DNA from: Chitinophagaceae bacterium UBA4407
GTDB taxonomy: Bacteria > Bacteroidota > Bacteroidia > Chitinophagales > Chitinophagaceae
Direction: 5' to 3'
Assembly: GCA_002390845.1 (NCBI GenBank)
Contig: DGQT01000112.1
Coordinates: forward strand, 71,612-135,611
DNA length: 64,000 nt
Both the position numbers and the translations under genes were made by a program. Shown in pieces: positions 18,501 through 27,357 of this stretch. Within the stretch, counting starts at the first letter, position 1; the number at the start of each line of letters is the position of its first letter. The notes below the pieces were generated by a model, which saw only the letters and a list, made by a program, of their open reading frames with translations, ran no database searches and had not been told where the DNA came from.

Positions 18501-18761
18501 TTAGTTCAATGCCTTAATGGTGTGTTGCCCCAATAAGTGTGTATTTTTCAGATAGCCGGAAGAGTCTAATTCGGATACTTGTAGATTAGCTTGCCTAATA
18601 ATCTTACGTAATACTTCTTTAGTATTACCATTCTTATGAACGGTATAACCATTAATGTCAATAATCCTGATGCAAGTACTTCCGGCTGGATTAATACCAT
18701 ATTGAATAACATGCATTCTTCCGTCTAAGTGACAGTTTGCTTTACTGAATACTTTTTTCAT
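18501..18761 (-). CDS. Small hypothetical protein
   Basis: An 86-residue protein is predicted from ATG at 18759-18761 (MKKVFSKANCHLDG). It has alternating beta-like segments (MHVIQYGINP; CIRIIDINGYTVH) and a helical stretch (TKEVLRKIIRQANLQ). Nothing identifies a function. It lies on the minus strand between degenerate RAYT ends, so it may be cargo or an older resident gene. Regular composition supports coding, but only moderately. Confidence 0.45.
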   Translation of the reverse strand: MKKVFSKANCHLDGRMHVIQYGINPAGSTCIRIIDINGYTVHKNGNTKEVLRKIIRQANLQVSELDSSGYLKNTHLLGQHTIKALN

Positions 18762-18788
18762 GATATCAGGTTTTAGATAAAAGTACAA

Positions 18789-19147
18789 ACTACATCATAA
18801 AAAAAATGCTGAGAATACATGGCGATTACTAATTTAACTCTACTTTGATTATTAGTATTTATGATCATTATTTTTCCCTTTGTTGAAATGTCTCCATGCA
18901 GGCTTTGTGCGTAGCTTATGGAATATTGCGGGTGGGTTAAAGTAATTATTAGTGGCATAAAGCTTATAAACGATGGAACAAATTCCGTTGCAATAACGCG
19001 GAGTCTTTGGAGGAGATTGTGCGGAAAAGAGATTTTAAGAGAATGATTAGAATAAAATTTTAAATTACTTCAAACGAGCCAAAAATTATTTTAAATTACT
19101 GATCGCTAAAATCATTCTTTATGTAACATCAATTTAAACCTTAGAAC
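18789..19147. other. Gene-free gap with repeat remnants
   Basis: It contains a CATGCAGG hairpin repeat (about 18884-18935, ATGTCTCCATGCAGGC to ATTGCGG) and a decayed RAYT right end (about 18990-19025, GGAGTCTTTGGAGGAGATTG). No open frame of interest lies within it. Confidence 0.5.
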
Positions 19148-20383
19148 ATGTTAACAGAAAAAGCTTTAAACGATGTAATAAAAGAAGTTGGTAGTATATT
19201 TCTACCATTACTGGATAGTCAAAAGACAACTGGTGAACTATTTAATATTTTTTCTGTCTTGCAAATGGAACGAAAAGAAAACAGAACCCATTCAGCTTTT
19301 ATCGCCGCTCTTCTTAATCCTTTATCACTCCACAATAAACGCACTAAGTTTTTAGAATTATTCGTTCAGGAAGCAGGCATAAATGGACATCTAGATATCG
19401 GTAGCACTAAATTATTTTTAGAATATTCTGTTGGCCCGATAAATATAGAAGAGGTTACAGGTGGACGGATTGACATTTTGTTGAAAGATAAAAATGGGCA
19501 CATTGTCTGCATCGAAAACAAAATCGATGCAACCGACCAACCTCAACAACTGCAACGATATTACAACTACAACACCAGTAAAAACAGAGTGATTTATTTG
19601 AATTTATTAGGTACTTTACCAGACCCCGTTAGTACTGGGCAATTACAATCAGGTAAAGATTTTACCATCCTTTCTTATAAGGAGCATATAATTAAATGGC
19701 TTGTAAGATGTATTGCTGAGTGCACAGAACAAGAGGTTTTAAAAGCATCTTTAAAACAGTATAAACAGTTACTTCAAAAAATAACCTTTACTATGAGTGA
19801 ACATATGCAACCATTAATAGACATTATTAAAAAAAATTTAGAAGTTGCTGATTTTATAAGCAAAAACATCTCAAAGGCAAAAGATGACATAGCAGAAAAA
19901 ATCAGAATTGCTGTTGTAGAAAGGCTGACTGATCAACTTGTTAGTGAATTTAAGGTAGAAAAAGGGCAGGCGATTTATAATGATTTTGCACAAATATGGG
20001 TTAGACCTAAAAAGCAAGGAAAAAATTTATATTTTGGCATTGAATCTTTTAATGGAAAAAACAACAATAACGGTAATTTATTCATCGGTGTTTTTAATGA
20101 CAATAAAGGTATTATATCAACATACAGTCAGATAGATGGTAATTCTCTACTTGATGGTGATAATCCTTATTGGATAAACACTAAAGATTTTATTATTTCC
20201 GAAAATGAAAAAGTAAACTTTAGTAACAATGAACTTTTATCAAATATTTTTATAGACAAAGATTACGAAGACCGTATCGTAAATGCTATTGTTGAACAAA
20301 CAAGAGTATATCTTGACCAAGAGTATCCTGCACTTAAGAAATTTATTGAGACGAGTGATAATTTTGACGCTAAAACAAACTGA
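19148..20383 (+). CDS. PD-(D/E)XK nuclease superfamily protein (PDDEXK_4 type)
   Basis: The 411-residue protein has the characteristic N-terminal FNIFSVLQMERKENRTHSAF. It is followed by the nuclease core GGRIDILL (Asp109), IENKID (Glu123, Lys125) and the downstream QPQQLQRYYN helix. This order matches the PDDEXK_4 family of unassigned restriction-like nucleases. The C-terminal part (about 250-400) is a beta-rich domain with no recognised motif, perhaps for target binding. It is the last gene of the defence-like island and is followed directly by RAYT-related repeats. Catalytic residues look intact; the substrate is unknown. Confidence 0.8.
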   Translation: MLTEKALNDVIKEVGSIFLPLLDSQKTTGELFNIFSVLQMERKENRTHSAFIAALLNPLSLHNKRTKFLELFVQEAGINGHLDIGSTKLFLEYSVGPINIEEVTGGRIDILLKDKNGHIVCIENKIDATDQPQQLQRYYNYNTSKNRVIYLNLLGTLPDPVSTGQLQSGKDFTILSYKEHIIKWLVRCIAECTEQEVLKASLKQYKQLLQKITFTMSEHMQPLIDIIKKNLEVADFISKNISKAKDDIAEKIRIAVVERLTDQLVSEFKVEKGQAIYNDFAQIWVRPKKQGKNLYFGIESFNGKNNNNGNLFIGVFNDNKGIISTYSQIDGNSLLDGDNPYWINTKDFIISENEKVNFSNNELLSNIFIDKDYEDRIVNAIVEQTRVYLDQEYPALKKFIETSDNFDAKTN

Positions 20384-20396
20384 AGTTATTTTTATT

Positions 20397-20520
20397 CTCC
20401 GCGCAGTGTCCTTTTAGAGCTATGGGCGGAGCCAAGACACTTTGCGGTTTTAATAACGAAATCATTAACGGTTAGTTATTAAAATTAAAAATGTTTATTC
20501 TCCGCACAGAGTCCTTTACT
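20397..20520 (+). repeat. Left-end remnants of the 193-aa RAYT element
   Basis: CTCCGCGCAGTGTCC begins at 20397 and continues with TAGAGCTATG and GACACTTTGCGG, the RAYT left end. A second very short piece begins at 20500 (CTCCGCACAGAGTCC). No transposase sequence follows. Confidence 0.6.
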
Positions 20521-20695
20521 GCTGCTGTTGGTGTCCGCATGTTGCTTGCGTTGGCGTCCCCGCCAACGCATAACGAGTTTAAACTACCCATCATCAATTT
20601 ACCCGCTTTGATAAAAGATGCATGTATAATCCAACAGTACAAGTGAGTGACACAACAGGCGATGCTATTTGCACGATTGTTGGGTATAAAAATAT
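20521..20695 (+). repeat. Dispersed palindromic repeat, long variant
   Basis: A hairpin module (GCGTTGGCGTCCCCGCCAACGC) is followed by GATAAAAGATGCATG and a variant core GTACAAGTGAGTGACACAAC, ending TTGGGTATAAAAA. A close copy lies at 22378-22560. Confidence 0.6.
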
Positions 20696-20716
20696 CTTTA
20701 CGTTCTCCGTTTTATT

Positions 20717-20800
20717 CTCCGCACAGTGTCCTTTCATAGCTATGAGCAGAGCCAAGGCACTCTGCGGCTTAAAGAAGGAAATCATTAATTATTATTTATT
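20717..20800 (+). repeat. Solo left end of the RAYT element
   Basis: CTCCGCACAGTGTCC, then CATAGCTATGAGCAGAGCC and GGCACTCTGCGG, as in the complete elements; it ends where the next element begins at 20801. Confidence 0.6.
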
Positions 20801-21074
20801 CTCCGCACAGTGTCCTTTCATAGCCATGAGCGGAGCCAAGGCACTTTGCGGCTTAAGAACGAAATCATTAATTGTTATTCGCCGCTTTAGTAATTCCATT
20901 GATTTTACTAACTTTCCTAAAAGTAAACCTTGCCTGTAAGAAAAACGATACCAGAAAAAGACGGGGTATATTTTATAGCTTTTACCTGTGCACAATAGTT
21001 ACCACTGTTTAAAATAGCAATACCCGCAAAGTCCCTGGCCTGCCCACATAAGCTTTGGAGGAGATTGCGCGGAG
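20801..21074 (+). mobile_element. Internally deleted RAYT element (274 bp)
   Basis: It keeps the full left end (CTCCGCACAGTGTCC) and the first 30 or so transposase codons (CCTGTAAGAAAAACG and on to CACTGTTTAAAATA). It then jumps to the right end (CGCAAAGTCCCTGGCC to GGAGATTGCGCGGAG). The transposase core is missing, so it is a non-autonomous, MITE-like derivative of the 769-bp element. Confidence 0.7.
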
Positions 21075-21163
21075 AGGAAAAGTCAACAGATTCAACAGAT
21101 GCATTACTTTTATATTCCTAAACCAGAAGAATTATTGAATGTTAATAGCAAAACCATTTTAAA

Positions 21164-22369
21164 ATGAAACAAAACACCGCAATTTTAATCATGATCCTAT
21201 CTGCATTTATTTCATGCAGTAAAAGCAAAGAAACGTTGCCTGGCTCAATTAGTAGTTCTTCCGCAGAAGAAGATGCCGTGGTAACGGGAGGTATGGTATT
21301 TATGCCCAGCACACAAGGGATTTTATTTGCATTGGATGCAGCTACCGGAAATACGGTATGGCAGTATGCTCCATACAGTCATTTTGTAGGAACAGGATGT
21401 GTGGCTAATAACATTGTGTACACTTTTACAGATTATCCTTTAGCCGCTGTGCATGCATTAGATGCTTCAACCGGCAATGTAATATGGATAGATACTTTTA
21501 AAACGAGAACTTATTCCGTGTCGAGTGCACCCGTTATTTTCAAGAAAACAGTATTTATTAATATTCAATCAAAAATATATGCACTTGATGCACAAACTGG
21601 AGCCATAAAATGGCAGCAGGGTTTAGGTGGGGTTGCGGCTGCGGGTGTTGCTTCTACACCAACTGTAGCAGGTGGCACTTTATATTGCGGAACAACTAAT
21701 TCATTAGCCGCTCTGGATGCATCGAACGGTAACGTAAAGTGGAGTTATCCAACGGGTGTGGTGGTGACATCTTCGCCTTGCGTGGCAAATGGAGTTGTTT
21801 ATTTTACAGGTAACAATGGTAACAGTTATGCGGTAGATACTTCCGGTATCTTAAAATGGGTGCTGCCTCAGTACAACGATTCTTATTATTCATCTGCATC
21901 ACCTACGTATTACAATGGTATTATTTACGGAACCACACACAGCTACCCTTACAGCACCATACTTCGTGCACTTGATGCTAATACAGGGGCACTAATATGG
22001 AAAGATTCAATATCTGTTTATAATTCCTCCGGAGGAGCTGAGTACGCAGACCCTTCTTATTTTAAAGGAGTGATTTATGAAAGAATTGTGGACAGTTTAT
22101 ATGCTTACGATGCACTAACTGGTAATAAAAAATGGTCTTTTTATCTTCCTGCAGATCCAAATAATAGTCAGGTAAGTTTTTCTGGCCCCTGTACGGTACC
22201 TGGCGTTGTTTACATAACTGACAGGGAAAATACTTTGTACGCTCTTAACTCTAAAAGCGGAACCCTTTTATGGAGCTTCAATTATGGAGGTGCTTATTAT
22301 CCGTCTCCTTTCGTATTACTCAGCAACGGAAAAACATATCATGCTTCTATCAGTGGTATGACACAATAA
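21164..22369 (+). CDS. PQQ-type beta-propeller lipoprotein
   Basis: The 401-residue protein has a lipoprotein signal (ILSAFISCSKSK). After it, about eight short repeats of the form ALDAxTGxxxW recur: ALDAATGNTVWQY, ALDASTGNVIW, ALDAQTGAIKWQ, ALDASNGNVKWSY, ALDANTGALIW and so on. These are PQQ-like/YWTD propeller blades, so it is an extracytoplasmic scaffold or binding protein like BamB-type propellers. Quinoprotein dehydrogenase residues were not evident, so catalysis is not claimed. It stands alone between two repeat blocks. Confidence 0.85.
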   Translation: MKQNTAILIMILSAFISCSKSKETLPGSISSSSAEEDAVVTGGMVFMPSTQGILFALDAATGNTVWQYAPYSHFVGTGCVANNIVYTFTDYPLAAVHALDASTGNVIWIDTFKTRTYSVSSAPVIFKKTVFINIQSKIYALDAQTGAIKWQQGLGGVAAAGVASTPTVAGGTLYCGTTNSLAALDASNGNVKWSYPTGVVVTSSPCVANGVVYFTGNNGNSYAVDTSGILKWVLPQYNDSYYSSASPTYYNGIIYGTTHSYPYSTILRALDANTGALIWKDSISVYNSSGGAEYADPSYFKGVIYERIVDSLYAYDALTGNKKWSFYLPADPNNSQVSFSGPCTVPGVVYITDRENTLYALNSKSGTLLWSFNYGGAYYPSPFVLLSNGKTYHASISGMTQ

Positions 22370-22377
22370 AAACTATT

Positions 22378-22560
22378 CCTGCTGTTGTTGGTGTCCGCAC
22401 GTTGCTTTCGTTGGCGTCCCCGCCAACAGGTAACGAGATTAAACTACCCATCATCAATTTACCCGCTTTGATAAAAGATGCATATATAATCCAACAGTAC
22501 AAGTGAGTGACACAACAGGCGATGCTATTTGCACAATTGTTGGGTATAAAAAAGCTTTAC
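22378..22560 (+). repeat. Dispersed palindromic repeat, long variant
   Basis: A near-copy of the block at 20521-20695: a hairpin-forming GTTGGCGTCCCCGCCAAC module, CCATCATCAATTTACCC, and core GTACAAGTGAGTGACACAAC, ending TTGGGTATAAAAAA. Confidence 0.6.
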
Positions 22561-22567
22561 GTTTATT

Positions 22568-22750
22568 CTCCGCACAGTGTCCTTTTATTCTCCGCACAGT
22601 GTCCTTTCATAGCCATGAGGGAGGCAAGGCACTTTGCGGCTTTAAGAACGAAATTTATTAATCGTTGCTTTAGTAATTCCATTGATTTTTATTCACAATG
22701 CGCAATGTCCTGAGCTAACGCGCAAATCTTTGGAGAAACATTGCGGAGGA
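22568..22750 (+). repeat. RAYT left ends (one and a half) and a hairpin
   Basis: A truncated left end at 22568 is followed by a fuller one at 22590 (CTCCGCACAGTGTCC..CATAGCCATGAGG..CACTTTGCGG). Around 22705-22750 lies a hairpin with CGCAATGTCC paired to ACATTGCGG. Confidence 0.5.
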
Positions 22751-22778
22751 ATCGATAATAGAATATTAGTTTTTAATT

Positions 22779-22955
22779 ATGGTGTTGAATACCTTTATAA
22801 AAGGGCATACATCCAGAGTTAAAGATGCCCTGCGGAACATCTTTAACAACGGTAATCTTCCTGATCCGGATGAGTTGGCGTTGGAGATCGTAGAGAATTT
22901 AGAAGCGGGGTTGGAGAGTTTTAGGGCGATAATTACATCGTTGAATAAAAATTAA
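22779..22955 (+). pseudogene. C-terminal fragment resembling a type I DNA methylase tail
   Basis: A 58-residue open frame opens with MVLNTFIKG and holds a regular helical segment, NNGNLPDPDELALEIVENLE then AGLESFRAII. That layout (LPDPxxLAxEIxxxLExxLxxFxxI) resembles the C-terminus of HsdM-like N6-adenine methylases. It could equally be a free-standing small protein. It lies between RAYT remnants and the aldo/keto reductase gene. The family assignment is from pattern memory only. Confidence 0.35.
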
Positions 22956-22968
22956 AAAAGCGAACTAT

Positions 22969-23850
22969 ATGTCTCATAATAACAGCATTACCATAGCAGC
23001 TAACAGTAAACACCCCATTACAGTAAATCGTCTGGGCTATGGCACAATGCGCTTAACTGGGGAAGGTATTTACGGTGAACCACCTAACCGTAACGAAGCA
23101 CTGCAGATATTGAAGGAAGCTGTTGCAGATGGTGTGCATTTTTTTGACACTGCAGACTATTACGGTGAAGATGTCACCAACCGCTTAATTGCCGAAGCTT
23201 TGCACCCTTATCCGGAAGCAATGCTAATTTGTACTAAAGTGGGCGGTGCCCGTAAACCGGATAAAAGTTGGGTGGCTTTCAACAGCCCTGAAAACATACG
23301 ACAAAGTATTGAAAACAATCTGAGAACCTTAAAGCTGGAACAGATGCAGCTCGTGCATTTTCGTGCCTTCACCCACAGCAAAGTGCCATTCGAAAAATCT
23401 ATGGAGGCCATGTTTCAGTTGCAGCAGGAAGGGAAAATTTTGCATATAGGTGTAAGCAATGTAACACGCGCCGAACTGGAAACAGCTTTGCAAATGGGGG
23501 ATATTGCCACCGTGGAAAATATGTTTGGCCATGCCCAAAGAACTACGCAGACATCCCATTACGGAACAAACGAGGGAGGTGAAGAAGTACTGGACATTTG
23601 CGAAGCAAAGGGTATTCCGCTCATTCCCTATTTTTCATTGGTAAGTGCCATGCCGAAGAAAGATGGCAGGATAACTGCTATTGCCGAAAAATACGGTGCA
23701 ACCGCGGCGCAGGTAAACATTGCATGGCTGCTGCACCGTTCACCCTGGATATTACCCATACCCGGGACTTCCTCACTGGCACACTTTAAGGAAAATATTA
23801 AAGCGGCTGATCTCCACCTAACCGAAGAAGATATGAAATATCTTGAATAA
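22969..23850 (+). CDS. Aldo/keto reductase
   Basis: The 293-residue protein is an NADPH-dependent carbonyl reductase of the AKR superfamily. The catalytic tetrad is visible: Asp60 and Tyr65 (DTADYYG), Lys90 (ICTKVG) and His130 (LVHFRAF). The TIM-barrel length is normal, and the C-terminal cofactor-binding segment reads ILPIPGTSSLAHFKENI. It starts 13 bases after a short open frame. The substrate is not predictable; similar proteins are annotated as general oxidoreductases. Confidence 0.9.
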   Translation: MSHNNSITIAANSKHPITVNRLGYGTMRLTGEGIYGEPPNRNEALQILKEAVADGVHFFDTADYYGEDVTNRLIAEALHPYPEAMLICTKVGGARKPDKSWVAFNSPENIRQSIENNLRTLKLEQMQLVHFRAFTHSKVPFEKSMEAMFQLQQEGKILHIGVSNVTRAELETALQMGDIATVENMFGHAQRTTQTSHYGTNEGGEEVLDICEAKGIPLIPYFSLVSAMPKKDGRITAIAEKYGATAAQVNIAWLLHRSPWILPIPGTSSLAHFKENIKAADLHLTEEDMKYLE

Positions 23851-23875
23851 GTACAAGACATAGAGTAACAAATCC

Positions 23876-24200
23876 CATTCTGGCGGAAGTATGCAGGGTG
23901 GCTATGTGGTCGGCGTATTTGTGCCATTGATACCACAATTAAATTTTGTATTTTAGTTTTATGAGCCGTAAATACAAATTCAATGATAATAATCAATTAT
24001 ACTTCGTGAGTTTTGCAGTAATTAACTGGCTAGATCTATTTATAAGAAAAGAATATAAAGATGAAATTGTAAACAGCCTTAAGTATTGTATAGAAAAGAA
24101 AAACCTTGAAATTATTGATGCAATAGTTATTGCTTAATAGCGATGGTAAAAGTGCTCCTTTCACAAAAATTTTGCTGCACACTTGCGTCAGAACGGGGAA
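23876..24200 (+). mobile_element. Internally deleted element of a second RAYT type
   Basis: The left end (23876-23939) reads CATTCTGGCGGAAGTATGCA and on to GTGCCATTG. The N-terminal piece of a transposase follows (23961-24137). A degenerate inverted right end closes it (about 24141-24200, TGCACACTTGCGTCAG). The matching right end is clearer at 28564-28619. Confidence 0.5.
23961..24137 (+). pseudogene. RAYT transposase, N-terminal fragment
   Basis: The 58 residues begin MSRKYKF and contain LYFVSFAVINWLD, the typical opening of a REP-associated tyrosine transposase of Bacteroidota. The frame stops before the HUH (NHVH) motif, so it cannot be active. A C-terminal fragment of a similar protein lies 4.3 kb downstream at 28404. 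Confidence 0.6.
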
Positions 24201-24334
24201 AAAAAATACTCAAAGCCGGTTCATTGATTCTTTAAGCGCTGAAATAGTGCAGTGAAAATGGCGGAGTACATATCTTATTAAATGCGGTGTCGAAATTTAA
24301 TTTTATATTGCTGTACATCTGCTTCGATAATGGT

Positions 24335-26314
24335 ATGAAAAAAAACTTACTCCTTCCTTTTTTGCTTGGTTGTATTAATATGCTGTTTGCTCAAAACAAA
24401 ATAAGTATTGCATCGCCTGATAAAAAAATACAATTTACCTTTTCCGCCGCATCCGGGCAACCTGAATACTCAGTCCGTTATCAAAATACAACCCTAATAA
24501 ACCACAGCACCATCGGACTAACTTTTATTGGCAATGATTTTTTTGATAACAATATTAAAACAGGGCACGCTATCATTACCAATGGCATTGACGATTATGT
24601 TTTACCAGAAGGTAAAACAAGTAAAGTATACGATCACTATACAGAAACAGTGATTCCCATGCAGGAACGTACCGGTAAAATGCGGACTGTGAATTTAAGG
24701 GTGAAGGTATTCAATGATGGGGTGGCGTTCAGGTATGAATTTCCGGAACAAAAAAACTGGAACAATTATGTTCTTACAGATGAGCATACAAGTTTCAATC
24801 TATCAGGAAATCCAACCGCCAGGGTAGCTTTCCTGGAAAATTTTACTACCAGTCATGAGCATCGTTACAATGTGATGCCGCTAAATGCCATTGCGAATGA
24901 TACACTTATGGATATGCCTGCACTCTTTGAATTTAAGGGCAATATATTTATGGGCATCACAGAAGCAAACCTGGTTGATTATGCAGGCATGTCGCTGATA
25001 AAGCACAACGGTATATTGTCTGCGCAGTTAAGTCCGTTGCCGGGGCAAACAGTTATTAAAGTAAAGGCCATACTTCCACACCATACACCCTGGCGTGTAA
25101 TGATGATCAGCGACCGGGTGGGGGCGCTGATTGAATCTAACATACTTACCAGTCTTAGCGACTCCTGTAAAATAAAAGACCTGAGCTGGCTGCATCCCGG
25201 TAAAGCAAGTTTTCATTGGTGGAATGGTGACGTGCTGCCCGACACCAGTTTTGAAGCCGGCGTAAATTTTAATTTTAATAAATACTACATTGATTTTTGT
25301 GCAAGGAACAACATTGAATTTCATACAATCATTGGTAACAGAGGTGTTGCCTGGTATCAGAATGATGGCGTAGAATATCAGCCGGGCCCCAATACAGATG
25401 TTACAAAACCCAGGCCGGGCCTTGATATACAAGCTCTCTGTGATTATGCCAAAACAAAAGGAGTAGGCATTCGTTTCTGGGTGCACTGGCAGGCTTTGTA
25501 TCCCAAACTTGATACCGCTTTTGCCCTGTTTGAAAAATGGGGTATTAAAGGAATGATGGTAGATTTTATGGACAGGGATGATCAGGAAATGGTGAACATA
25601 CAGGAGGAAATACTACAGAAAGCCGCTGCCCGTCATCTGGAAATACAATTTCATGGTGCATTTAAACCCACCGGCCTCAGCCGCACTTATCCAAACGAAT
25701 CTACCCGTGAAGGAACACTGAATTATGAGAATGATAAATGGGGTAATTTAATAACCCCTGACGATGATATTGAAATCCCTTTTACCCGTTTGCTGGCAGG
25801 ACCAACAGATTATCATCTTGGTGGTTTCAGGGCCATGCCTTTATCTGGGTTTAAAGTACAAACGACCCGGCCGCATGTACTCGGCACCCGCTGCCATATG
25901 CTGGCCATGTACGTAATTTTAGAAAATCATATGTCCATGGTATGCGACTATCCAGAAGCCTACGAAGGTGCGGATGGATTTGATTTTATCCGCGAAGTTC
26001 CAACAGTGTGGGATAACACCGTTGTGCCCGGTGCTGCAACAGGACAATGGGTTGCCATTGCAAGAAGAAAAGAAACCGACTGGTATGTTGGCACCATTAC
26101 AAACGGTACTGCAAGAACGGTTACTATCCCATTGAACTTTCTGGCAGCCGGAAATTATAGCGCCACAATATATAAAGATGGGCCCGGTGCAGTGAATAAT
26201 CCCAATGTTTTAATTAAAGAAAATAAGGTTGTTACTGCATCAGATAAACTGGAATTTCAACTGCCTGCAGGTGGTGGCGCAGTTATCAAATTGCATATCA
26301 ACAGCAGTCAGTAA
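24335..26314 (+). CDS. Glycoside hydrolase family 97 (alpha-glycosidase)
   Basis: I start at ATG 24335 (MKKNLLLPFLLGCINMLFAQ), which gives a clean signal peptide; 659 residues. An N-terminal beta-sandwich (about 20-280) precedes a TIM barrel with FHWWNGDVLPDTSFE, GIRFWVHWQ, MMVDFMDRDDQEM and the TYPNESTREG segment. A C-terminal beta domain follows. These are GH97 hallmarks. The family contains inverting alpha-glucosidases and retaining alpha-galactosidases. The Asp-rich VDFMDRDD strand is compatible with a retaining enzyme, but that is inference. It is secreted to the periplasm. A RAYT element was inserted 17 bases after the stop. Confidence 0.9.
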   Translation: MKKNLLLPFLLGCINMLFAQNKISIASPDKKIQFTFSAASGQPEYSVRYQNTTLINHSTIGLTFIGNDFFDNNIKTGHAIITNGIDDYVLPEGKTSKVYDHYTETVIPMQERTGKMRTVNLRVKVFNDGVAFRYEFPEQKNWNNYVLTDEHTSFNLSGNPTARVAFLENFTTSHEHRYNVMPLNAIANDTLMDMPALFEFKGNIFMGITEANLVDYAGMSLIKHNGILSAQLSPLPGQTVIKVKAILPHHTPWRVMMISDRVGALIESNILTSLSDSCKIKDLSWLHPGKASFHWWNGDVLPDTSFEAGVNFNFNKYYIDFCARNNIEFHTIIGNRGVAWYQNDGVEYQPGPNTDVTKPRPGLDIQALCDYAKTKGVGIRFWVHWQALYPKLDTAFALFEKWGIKGMMVDFMDRDDQEMVNIQEEILQKAAARHLEIQFHGAFKPTGLSRTYPNESTREGTLNYENDKWGNLITPDDDIEIPFTRLLAGPTDYHLGGFRAMPLSGFKVQTTRPHVLGTRCHMLAMYVILENHMSMVCDYPEAYEGADGFDFIREVPTVWDNTVVPGAATGQWVAIARRKETDWYVGTITNGTARTVTIPLNFLAAGNYSATIYKDGPGAVNNPNVLIKENKVVTASDKLEFQLPAGGGAVIKLHINSSQ

Positions 26315-26331
26315 TTACTAACTATTTTATT

Positions 26332-27100
26332 CTCCGAACAGTGTCCTTTCATAGCTATGAGGTGGGCCTAAGGCACTTTGCGGCTTTAATAACAAAATCA
26401 TTAATTGTTACACGTTGCTTTAGCAATTCCGTTGCTTTTACTAACTTTCCTGAAAGTAAATTTTGCCTGTAAGAAAAACAATACCAGAAAAAGACGGGGT
26501 GTATTTTATAACTTTTACCTGTGCACAATGGTTACCACTGTTTAAAATATCTGATAGTTACGATTCAGTATATAACTGGTTTGATTATCTTAAAGCTAAT
26601 GGTCATTTTATTGTTGGTTATATCATAATGCCGAATCATGTTCATGCAATTATTGCATTTCGCAACACGGGTAAAACGATTAACAGTATTGTTGGTAACG
26701 GTAAAAGGTTTATGGCTTACGATATTGTTGAACGGCTGCAACAGCAAAATTGCCATGATGTAATAGCCGCAATGCAAAAAATGGTAAATAACACACAGAA
26801 AGCGATGAATAAGCAACATGAGGTTTTTGAACCCTCTTTTGACTGGAAAGAATGCAGAACGCCGGCATTTATAGAACAAAAATTAAACTATATACATAGC
26901 AATCCCTGTAAAGGGGAAAATAAACTTGCTAATTTACCGGAGGAATATATACATAGCTCAGCAAAGTTTTATATTACAGGAAAACAGGGAATATACCCCG
27001 TAACAAGTTATACGTTATTACAGGATATTGATCTTTCAAAATAGCAAGAATCGCAAAGTCCCTGCCAACGCACATAGGCTTTGGAGGAGACTGTGCGGAG
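26332..27100 (+). mobile_element. RAYT element, complete copy 1 (769 bp)
   Basis: The left end is CTCCGAACAGTGTCC and the right end GGAGACTGTGCGGAG, which are inverted repeats of each other. Inside each is a matching subterminal pair (GGCACTTTGCGG / CCGCAAAGTCCC type). The transposase fills the interior. A duplicated right end follows at 27101-27166. Confidence 0.75.
26463..27044 (+). CDS. REP-associated tyrosine transposase (193 aa), copy 1
   Basis: The Y1/HUH family is recognised by YIIMPNHVHAII (HUH metal site) and a late YIHSNPCKGENKL segment carrying the likely catalytic Tyr. The only plausible start is TTG at 26463 (PVRKTIPEKDGVYFITFTC). It differs from copy 2 at two residues (Ala/Val and Ala/Gly near IAAMQKM and QKAMNKQ). 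It would mobilise single-stranded REP-type DNA with CTCCGCACAG ends, and the internally deleted relatives in this window are its probable substrates. Confidence 0.85.
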   Translation: MPVRKTIPEKDGVYFITFTCAQWLPLFKISDSYDSVYNWFDYLKANGHFIVGYIIMPNHVHAIIAFRNTGKTINSIVGNGKRFMAYDIVERLQQQNCHDVIAAMQKMVNNTQKAMNKQHEVFEPSFDWKECRTPAFIEQKLNYIHSNPCKGENKLANLPEEYIHSSAKFYITGKQGIYPVTSYTLLQDIDLSK

Positions 27101-27166
27101 AAGAAAATAGCAAGAATCGCAAAGCCCCTGCCAGCGCACATAGGCTTAGGAGGAGACTGTGCGGAG
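27101..27166 (+). repeat. Extra tandem right end of the RAYT element
   Basis: A 66-bp second copy of the right terminus (CGCAAAGCCCCTGCCAGCGC to GGAGACTGTGCGGAG) follows directly on the complete element. Confidence 0.7.
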
Positions 27167-27171
27167 AAGAA

Positions 27172-27347
27172 AAAGGCTTTCTGAAGGGGATAAATATCTG
27201 TGGCAATACTATGCTGTTTGGACAATAATAACTCTTTTAGCAGTTGTGGTAGGTTGGCGGATAAAAAGTTTGTTTGAAAAAACTATTCTTATTGCTTCAC
27301 TGTTGTTTTTAATTTTTATGACAATTGCTGTAATGAATGGTATGTAA
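27172..27347 (+). pseudogene. C-terminal fragment of a membrane protein
   Basis: After the repeat, the open frame reads DKYLWQYYAVWTIITLLAVV and then a second hydrophobic segment TILIASLLFLIFMTIAV, ending NGM. The only upstream start codon in frame is inside the RAYT right end, so the original 5' part seems to be lost. The two hydrophobic helices are clear; identity is unknown. Confidence 0.35.
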
Positions 27348-27357
27348 TATTTTTATT

